Below are positions 43,538-54,000 of a stretch of 64,000 bases of DNA, piece by piece. The DNA is taken from contig CM026404.1 in assembly GCA_014843695.1 (NCBI GenBank), positions 58,019,931-58,083,930 on the forward strand, in the 5' to 3' direction. The notes under the pieces were generated by a model. The model ran no database searches and was not told the origin of the DNA. It was given only the letters and a program-made list of their open reading frames with translations. Numbering within the stretch: position 1 is the first letter of the stretch; the number at the start of each line of letters is the position of its first letter. This DNA comes from Archivesica marissinica (lineage: Eukaryota; Mollusca; Bivalvia; Venerida; Vesicomyidae). A program made the translations under genes and the position numbers.

Positions 43538-46500
43538 CTGAATTATGCATATTGTCGAAATAACTCCTAACATTCTGAATTATAACAAGTGGGCAATGAA
43601 TGTTATATATCGCTCACCTAGCATCAGAGGAGCGACAACCTTGTCCGATACCATTGGTCTGGTGTATGACATGACCATACTATTCGGTCACACAAACAAT
43701 TTTATTTGAATCCCACAGGTCCATTTTTTATCCCGTTGCCGCCATTTTAACAACTTTCGGGGAAATTTTACAGGGGGTTCACCATTAGAAGATATTTGAA
43801 GAATGTGTGCTAGTTTTAGACGGCGGCCATCTTGGATTTAGGGAAACTTTACTTTAACAACTTTGGAAAGATTTCACCTAAGGATAGTACAGGTCGAGTT
43901 TCTTGGCCATTGGCTGATCGGTTAGAGAGAAGAACTTCCATCTTGGATGGCATAATTGCATCGATGACACCCTCGATTTGATATAATTACGACATGACCG
44001 TTTTCGCTCAAAAATAAAATTTAACAACTTGGAAATATTGTACATCGATCATTCCTACCAAGAGTCGTCAAATTCCGGCTGGCGGTTCCCTCGGAAAAGA
44101 TTTTTTAAGAATTTGTACTATTTATAGATGGTGGCCATTTTGGATTACTTAATGACGTCATTTTAACAATTTTGTAATTCCCCACCTACCCACTATATAT
44201 CCAATGAATACCGAGGAGTAGATATTTGAAACTGTTCACAGTGGAAGTCGTGATAGCGCAGCGGATGCGCGTTCGCTTCAGGTGCGAACGGTCCGGAGTT
44301 CGAGCCCCGCTGGAGCCGTTACGATTGTGCCCTTACGCAAGGCATTTAAATTCCACGTTGCCTCTTCTCTCTCTCTCTCTCTCTCTCTCCATCGTGGCGA
44401 TGGATTCCATCAGGAATGAGGTCTCGAGAGTGATTAATATAAGTTGTAAGAACTTGTTTCGCAATCGAGCTAAAATAAATGTGTACACACTAAGCTGTTC
44501 ACAGACAACGACAGACCGATAAACACATTGCGGCAATAATAGCTTTGAGATTTTCTCAAGTGACCTAAAAATAGATACACTGATTTACAGTCATCATCTC
44601 CTTAGAATACTCCAATTGGCAGCAAGTTCTAAGTAATCGCACTAAAGGACTTTAGCAACATTATAACCATTTACTACCAACTATTATATACATTTCTAAC
44701 TTATTGGAAATGCGTATAACATGTGTACACAGAAATAGGTAAATATCATTTTATGGTAAAAGGGAGACAATCCAATGTTGATGACGTACAAAAAGAGCGA
44801 TATCACTGACATTTCTATTACCTCCCTTGATTGTCAGAGTGTGATTTATCCCGAAATGTTGGACTATTTCACTATTTGACGTTGCTAAGCAAACGGATTT
44901 CATAAACCGAATACAACAAATACATTCAATGATTTCGTGAACATACATTAAACTAGATTGTATAAAAAAAACACTTGCTGAAATATTAGTTTATACAAAT
45001 TGATTTTAGCTCGATTGCTAAACAAGGTCTTAAAATTTAGATTAATCGTTTTCGTGACCACATTCCTGATGGAATGCATCGCCATGAGGCAGAGAGAAGA
45101 AGCAATGTGGAAGTGTAGGTGGCTTGACTAAGGAAAACAATCGTTACGTCTACAGTTGCTGACATATGTGTACATTACAATTAGAAAGGTCTAGTATAGT
45201 ACGTTTCATTTATATTAAAGCGACATTACATAGCAAAACGCAATGTTCATTTAAAAATGTTTATAGCGGAATTAAATCGCAAAATACAAATAAAATGCAT
45301 TTGTTCACGTAGAAATGCATTGCTACTACACAGTTTTCCGAATACATTCGAACACTAACATTGAAACAATAAACAGTGTTTTTGTGGATTGAAAGTATGA
45401 TTTCACATAACGGTCACCCATGCTCCTGAATTGACGTTTGTTTGTCATCGGAGTCAATACTAAACGCGAGATAATGTCGTTTAGAGATAATTTAAATCAG
45501 AATATTCTACAAATAAATTGGTACACGTGTGAGATATAACGGTAAATCTGTACCATAAATCGTGTTATTCAGGATACACTAGTTGTATTACGCATGGATG
45601 TTTACATTATTTTGTTATGTCAACAAACCGCGTATACGACGTTTGTTTATTAGTTGAAATACTCAGTATTTGAAGCAAATATTTGTAACAAAATTATACC
45701 ATATAATAGGAAAATACAGTCTGTAGAAATTTGCGTTTTCGCTGATGTAGTGTTGCTTTAATATTACCCCACAGAAATAATATCATTATTTTCAATATTT
45801 TGTAAAGATGACTGCTTTCATCTTGTTGCTTCTTGGTGTTCCCTCCAGTTACATCATTGACGCCGGCATGCTATGGCGAGTGGTTGATCCCACATCCTCG
45901 GCTTTACCTATTGTACGGTGCTGTTAAACTACCAACCTGACTGATGACGTACAATCAGTTACTTCAACGCCTTGGTAAAGATTTCGACAAATTCTGGAAC
46001 ATAAAAGCAACATTTAGTGCAAACTAACCCGACATATCAATAGCCCAGTGGTTAACACATTGGACTGCGAATCCAGGGATCGCAGCTTCGAACCCCCTCG
46101 AAGTCTTTCAGTGGGGGCTTTAAACTGAAATCTCGGGACGGTGATTTACACCGTTCACGTAAAAGAACAAATGCGACTATGAAATATGTGTCTGTCTGTC
46201 TGTATCATTGCACTATCGTTCAACCCAAAATCACGATTTCAACTGCATGAATTGACGATTTCACGATTTCATGTCACCAATTCACCAATTTACGATTACA
46301 TATCACACATTTACATCATATGCTGGTCTGACGTAATACTCTAACACAGAAGCAACGACAGCAGCAGCACCACCAACATTAGCAGCAGCAGTAGCAGCGG
46401 CGGCGGCGGCGACGACGACGACGACAACAACAACGACAACGACAACAACAACAACAACAACAACAACAACATCAGCAGCAGTAGCCACAGTAGCAGCAGT

Positions 46501-46603
46501 AACCGCAAAGACAGCAACAATTGCAGCAGCAGCAGCAGTAACCGCAAAGACAGCAACAATTGCAGCAGCAGCAGCAGTAACCGCAAAGACAGCAACAATT
46601 GCA

Positions 46604-46635
<32 letters not shown>

Positions 46636-48023
46636 AGCAAAATGACCAACAACCACAACAACTACAACAACAAAAACAGCAGCAGCAACAACAACAAAAA
46701 CAACAACAACAACATCAACAGCAGCAGCAGCAACAATAACAGCAATAACACCAACAACAACATCAACAACAGCAGCATCAGCAACAGTAGCAGCAACAAC
46801 TACAACAATAGCAGACAAAACATCAGATGCAACCACAACAACGGCAATAGCAACAACAGGAACATAACAACCACCACCACCAACAACAACAAGAACACCA
46901 CCACAACCACCACCAACACCAACATTGAATAGTATAATACACATAGTAATCATAAATGACATTTTTATTTGCACCTTCGAAACGCATCGCGTACCATTAT
47001 AATCCAAATGTACAACATTGCTATTGTGGAGCTTGGCGACCGAAGTACCAACTTGCCTTTCGTATCATGCAAACAACAATGAAAGCACTTCATCAAGGTT
47101 ATTTGAGCAACATGTTTGGAGTTTGTTGCGATGGGTGAGGCATTTGATAGAGTAATCAGATTTGTTATTGCTCAGCGAAGTGAGCGTGTCGATGAGGTTT
47201 CATAAAACCGGTCTAATGCCTTATATATAATTTAGATACGTGGAATAAAATTATGTTTTACCATCGGAATTTATCTGTTCATCGTTATCTTTGTCAACTG
47301 CATTAAACATGTCATCGACTTCAGCGTCAGTCATTTTGTCACCTATACTCATAAGCACTTGTTTAAGTTCCTTCTTATCAATCTTCCCGCTCTTGTCTTT
47401 ATCAAACGTAATGAACGATTGTTTCATTAGTTTCTTTTCTGTTTCTTTGTCCGGTTTTCCCGTTTTCCAATATCGTTCAACACACTTTGAAAACTGTTGT
47501 AAGTCTATGGTTTCGCCTGAAGTGAATGGCAACAGTAGGTTAATAATAACATTTATCTCTTGTAAGTAGTTGTTGATTTGTAGTCAACGACCTTAACCAC
47601 TCGGTAATGGGGGCCCCTTCCGATCCCTTTTCACTCTTAAAAATCTTATATATACATGTATATGAAAATGGAGTGTGTCACGATTTATGTATGTGTAAAG
47701 ATTGTAATGGTGTATTATTGTGATATGTATTTGTAAAGTGTAGCGTACTTTATTGTGAAAACAAAGTTGCAATACAATATTGAATGAAGAACTAACTGTA
47801 AATGCAATATAGACAAGGACATCTTAATAAATATATTTTATTAAAATTATAATAGAAGTTTGATATAAATAGAAATGGTATGCGACATATAATAATGGAT
47901 GGACAACAGGGCGTTAACCGGATTTGTGGTTCACTTGTACAGGTGTTCTTCTAAAAGGGTATTATAATGCTGTCCGTCTGTACTTGTGTCATTTAAATAA
48001 CAAGATTTGTTTTTAAAGGTGTG

Positions 48024-48063
<40 letters not shown>

Positions 48064-51000
48064 GCGTGCGTCTGATTTTATGGAAGGGCAATGTGTTACT
48101 ATATATACATGTATTCATAGGCAATTAAATATTGTTAAATCATCAACATTCTGGCCTTAGTATGCGAATGCGACAAAAAAAAGGAAAATCATATAATGCC
48201 ATCTGTTGATTCCATAAGTATGCCATGTTGCGAATGCGTGGACGGCAACATGAATAGCTCCATGTAGCGTGGTGTGCATGCGACACATAAATCGGGCGGT
48301 GTGCACGCTCACAATCGTCAGCACAAAAGACAGAAAACGCATTGGCATTCGTATTAATTGAAGCAAACAAATCGCATCAAGGAAAACGCGTATGCATTCG
48401 CATCACGCATACACTTACGCATAGTGAACGCGCATATGGAAGCTTAGTTGTCAGGCTTTATGCACAGGCGTCCTGCATATTTCCTTCCTATGTTAAATAT
48501 AGTACTAAGTTCAATAGTTATTAGTAGTATTATAGTGGAAGTCGTGATAGCGCAGTGGATGCGCGTTCGCTTCAGGTGCGAACGATCCGGAGTTCGAGCC
48601 CCGTTGGAACCATTACGGTTATGCCCTTAGGCAAGGCATTTAATTTCCACGTTGCCTCTACTCTCTCCCTCGTGGCGATGGATACCATCAGGAATGAGGT
48701 ATCGAGAGTGATTAATATAAGTTGTAAGAACTTGTTTCGCAATCGAGCTAAAATAAATTTGTATAAACTAATAGTTATTATATTAACCCGATACCATAGC
48801 GTAGATTAGCCACACAGTGTAAATAAATATATAAATTGATGGTAACTCAAATATGAGAGACCTCTTGTATGTAACTGGTTGTCGAATGGTCGTGTATTAG
48901 CCCAACTCAGTGCTGCATATAGCTGTTACGATTGTGATTTTATGTGTATACAAATTAACTTTAGCTCGATTGCGAAACAAGTTCTTTCAACTTATATCAA
49001 TCACTCTCGAGACCTCATTCCTCATCGCCATGAAGGAGGGAGAAAAGACAATGTGGAGTCTAAATGCCTTGCCTAAGGGCACACTCGTAACGGCTCCAGC
49101 GGGGCTCGAATTCCTAGATTGTGATCTTATGCAAGACATTTACTTTCCACATTGCATCATCTCTTTCCCTCGTGGTGATCGCTCGCCCATTTGGTTCACC
49201 GGTGGCGAGGGTTAATAAGCTCACTCATCATCGTGGCGATATATTCCATTAGGAATGAGGTATCGAGAATGATTAATCTAATGTTGTAACAGATACTTTA
49301 TTTAATGAGAGAGCTCATTTGTGCAATTAAGTCAATATGCCCTCAACAAATTAAAACATCAAAATGAAACATGCAGACAATGACCAGTAAGACTTATATA
49401 AGAAATAAGATATAAGCTGCAAGAACTGTAGTCCAGTGGTTACATGCTGGACTGGTAATCCATGGATCGCAGGTTCGATCCCCCGTCTGACACTAATAAA
49501 ATTAACAGTCTTTCAGATCTCATGTCGGTGCTTTACACCGTGCACGTAAAAGAACCAGAGGAGACTCTGGAATGGGTCTCTGTCTGTATCATTGCACTAT
49601 CCTCCAAAAATCTAAAATAACTAATCTCTTCAGGAGGCGTCGCTCATATGGGCAACCGGTAGCGACGATAAATAAACGTAAAAACACACTGCAACACTTT
49701 GCACTACATGCTATATAAGCGTTGAAGTGTGGATCAGAATGTGCTATGAACAGATACAGATGGATATGTAGTCCAGTGGTTAACACGTTGGATTGGTAAT
49801 GCAGGGATCGCAGGTTCGATCCCCCGTCTGACCCTAATACAATTAACAGTCTTTCAAATGATACTTTAAACCGAGGTCTCGTGTCGGTGATTTACATCGT
49901 GCACGTAAAAGAACCAGAGAAAATTCTGGAATATGTCTCTGTCTGTATCATTGCACTATCTTCCTAAACTCTAAACTGACTAATCTCTTCAGGAGGCGTC
50001 GCTCATATGGGCAACCGGTAGCGACGATAAATAAACGTAAAACACCACAATAATGTGCTGTTGTGATGCGATATATTTCCTGAATATAAGAAAAGTTCAG
50101 CATCTGGCTTAGGAGGGTAAAGTTGCAGATTGGCGGATGATAACAAGTATTGAGTTCGAACATCAGAAGTAAATCTGAATGACTGAATGCAGATAGACAT
50201 GTGCTAGGCTATTGAGTGTTTTAAACATAATGACTGCTTTTTGAAAGCTAACCATTTCTGGGAAAGTCATCCAATTGAGAGTTGAGAAAAGTTCGGAAGG
50301 AGTTTCAAAGTCTTTTTCAAAAATTAGTCCTGTAGACATCCGCTAGATATATGACGTATTATCGTTCTGGGAAGATTTAGTTTAAACTTTATTTATTTTA
50401 CAACGATTGCGAAGCAAGTTTTAACAACTTATATTAATCACTTTCGTTGGCTCAGATGACAGCGTAGTTGTGGTCATTCGTGTGGGAGGAAACCGGAGTA
50501 TCCGGAGAAAACCCACCTGTCTGATCTGGCGACCACCGTACCATCTCACATACTTCCCGGTCCGAGGATCGAATCTGGGTTGCAACCGGAGTACCTACTA
50601 TGTTGCATGTTACAACAGAGGCATTCAGAACCAACGGAGAAAACCAACCTGTCTGATCTGGCGACCACCGTACCATCTCTTGGGCGATATAACATGTCGA
50701 GTTGACGCATATTTGTTTCTTATCGACTATTTGTGTATGTCGTCAACTCAACGACATGACAACATTTAGGCGCCAAATCGAATCAAAATGTTTCTATTGT
50801 TATATATATCCATTTTTCTTAATAAACGTTACAGATCATCATCACCTTTTTTAACTCCCATTTCCTTCATCAGTGCATCGACCTCTGATTTTGTTGGATT
50901 ACCTCCATCCCATCTTAGACCACATTCCAGTTCCTTTCTTGTAACAACACCATCTTTGTTTTTGTCAAATAGGTCATATATTTCCTTAATTTCTGTGGAA

Positions 51001-54000
51001 AAAAACATTAAAGGGTTAATATATTGTTCAAAATCTTATAATTCTGGCTTATGAATTATTGATGATTTGTTACTCGTGTGCACGTTGTTTGGATTAGTGG
51101 TCACCTCTATTATACAGTCAAACCTGTGTTAGTGGTCACCTCTATTATACAGTCAAACCTGTGTTAGTGGTCACCTCTATTATACAGTCAAACCTGTGTT
51201 AGTGGTCACCTCTATTATACAGTCAAACCTGTGTTAGTGGTCACCTCTATTATACAGTCAAACCTGTGTTAGTGGTCATCTCTATTATACAGTCAAACCT
51301 GTGTTAGTGGTCACCTCTATTATACAGTCAAACCTGTGTTAGTGGTCACCTCTATTATACAGTCAAACCTGTGTTAGTGGTCACCTCTATTATACAGTCA
51401 AACCTGTGTTAGTGGTCACCTCTATTATACAGTCAAACCTGCGTTAGTGGTCATCTCTATTATACAGTCAAACCTGTGTTAGTGGTCACCTCTATTATAC
51501 AGTCAAACCTGTGTTAGTGGTCACCTCTATTATACAGTCAAACCTGTGTTAGTGGTCACCTCTATTATACAGTCAAACCTGTGTTAGTGGTCATCTCTAT
51601 TATACAGTCAAACCTGTGTTAGTGGTCACCTCTATTATACAGTCAAACCTGTGTTAGTGGTCACCTCTATTATACAGTCAAACCTGTGTTAGTGGTCACC
51701 TCTATTATACAGTCAAACCTGTGTTAGTGGTCACCTCTATTATACAGTCAAACCTGTGTTAGTGGTCACCTCTATTATACAGTCAAACCTGTGTTAGTGG
51801 TCACCTCTATTATACAGTCAAACCTGTGTTAGTGGTCACCTCTATTATACAGTCAAACCTGTGTTAGTGGTCACCTCTATTATACAGTCAAACCTGTGTT
51901 AGTGGTCACCTCTATTATACAGTCAAACCTGTGTTAGTGGTCACCTCTATTATACAGTCAAACCTGTGTTAGTGGTCACCTCTATTATACAGTCAAACCT
52001 GTGTTAGTGGTCACCTCTATTATACAGTCAACCTGTGTTAGTGGTCACCTCTATTATACAGTCAAACCTGTGTTAGTGGTCACCTCTATTATACAGTCAA
52101 ACCTGTGTTAGTGGTCACCTCTATTATACAGTCAACATGTGTTAGTGGTCACCTCTATTATACAGTCAACCTGTGTTAGTGGTCACCTCTATTATACAGT
52201 CAACCTGTGTTAGTGGTCACCTCTATTATACAGTCAACCTGTGTTAGTGGTCACCTCTATTATACAGTAAACCTGTGTTAGTGGTCACCTATATTATACA
52301 GTCAACCTGTGTTAGTGGTCACCTCTATTATACAGTCAACCTGTGTTAGTGGTCACCTCTATTATACAGTCAAACCTGTGTTAGTGGTCACCTCTATTAT
52401 ACAGTCAAACCTGTGTTAGTGGTCACCTCTATTATACAGTCAAACCTGTGTTAGTGGTCACCTCTATTATACAGTCAAACCTGTGTTAGTGGTCACCTCT
52501 ATTATACAGTCAAACCTGTGTTAGTGGTCACCTCTATTATACAGTCAAACCTGTGTTAGTGGTCACCTCTATTATACAGTCAAACCTGTGTTAGTGGTCA
52601 CCTCTATTATACAGTCAAACCTGTGTTAGTGGTCACCTCTATTATACAGTCAAACCTGTGTTAGTGGTCACCTCTAGTATACAGTCAAACCTGTGTTAGT
52701 GGTCACCTCTATTATACAGTCAAACCTGTGTTAGTGGTCACCTCTATTATACAGTGAAACCTGTGTTAGTGGTCACCTCTATTATACAGTCAAACCTGTG
52801 TTAGTGGTCACCTCTATTATACAGTCAAACCTGTGTTAGTGGTCACCTCTATTATATAGTCTAACCTGTGTTAGTGGTCACCTCTATTATACAGTCAAAC
52901 CTGTGTTAGTGGTCACCTCTATTATACAGTCAAACCTGTGTTAGTGGTCACCTCTATTATACAGTCAAACCTGTGTTAGTGGTCACCTCTATTATACAGT
53001 CAAACCTGTGTTAGTGGTCACCTCTATTATACAGTCAAACCTGTGTTAGTGGTCACCTCTATTATACAGTCAAACCTGTGTTAGTGGTCACCTCTATTAT
53101 ACAGTCAAACCTGTGTTAGTGGTCACTCTATTATACAGTCAAACCTGTGTTAGTGGTCACCTCTATTATACAGTCAAACCTGTGTTAGTGGTCACCTCTA
53201 TTATACAGTCAAACCTGTGTTAGTGGTCACCTCTATTATACAGTCAAACCTGTGTTAGTGGTCACCTCTATTATACAGTCAAACCTGTGTTAGTGGTCAC
53301 CTCTATTATACAGTCAAACTGTGTTAGGGTCACTCTATTATACAGTCAAACCTGTGTTAGTGGTCACCTCTATTATACAGTCAAACCTGTGTTAGTGGTC
53401 ACCTCTATTATACAGTCAAACCTGTGTTAGTGGTCACCTCTATTATACAGTCAAACCTGTGTTAGTGGTCACCTCTATTATACAGTCAAACCTGTGTTAG
53501 TGGTCACCTCTATTATACAGTCAAAACTGTGTTAGTGGTCACCTCTATTATACAGTCAAACCTGTGTTAGTGGTCACCTCTATTATACAGTCAAACCTGT
53601 GTTAGTGGTCACCTCTATTATACAGTCAACCTGTGTTAGTGGTCACCTCTATTATACAGTCAAACCTGTGTTAGTGGTCACCTCTATTATACAGTCAAAC
53701 CTGTGTTAGTGGTCACCTCTATATACAGTCAAACCTGTGTTAGTGGTCACCTCTATTATACAGTCAAACCTGTGTTAGTGGTCACCTCTATTATACAGTC
53801 AAACCTGTGTTAGTGGTCACCTCTATTATACAGTCAAACCTGTGTTAGTGGTCACCTCTATTATCAGTCAAACTGTGTTAGTGGTCACCTCTATTATACA
53901 GTCAAACCTGTGTTAGTGGTCACCTCTATTATACAGTCAAACCTGTGTTAGTGGTCACCTCTATTATACAGTCAAACCTGTGTTAGTGGTCACCTCTAGT

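Noticed and set aside
46303..47007. 234-codon Val/Ala-rich minus-strand ORF and Asn/Ser-rich plus-strand ORF
   Set aside because: Both come from the same CAG/CAA triplet tract; no start context or splice support.
47105..47160. Alternative terminal exon for gene B just after exon 3
   Set aside because: No minus-strand acceptor there yields an acidic residue at EF-hand position 12 in phase 1 with a clean stop; 43485-43537 fits better though not strongly.
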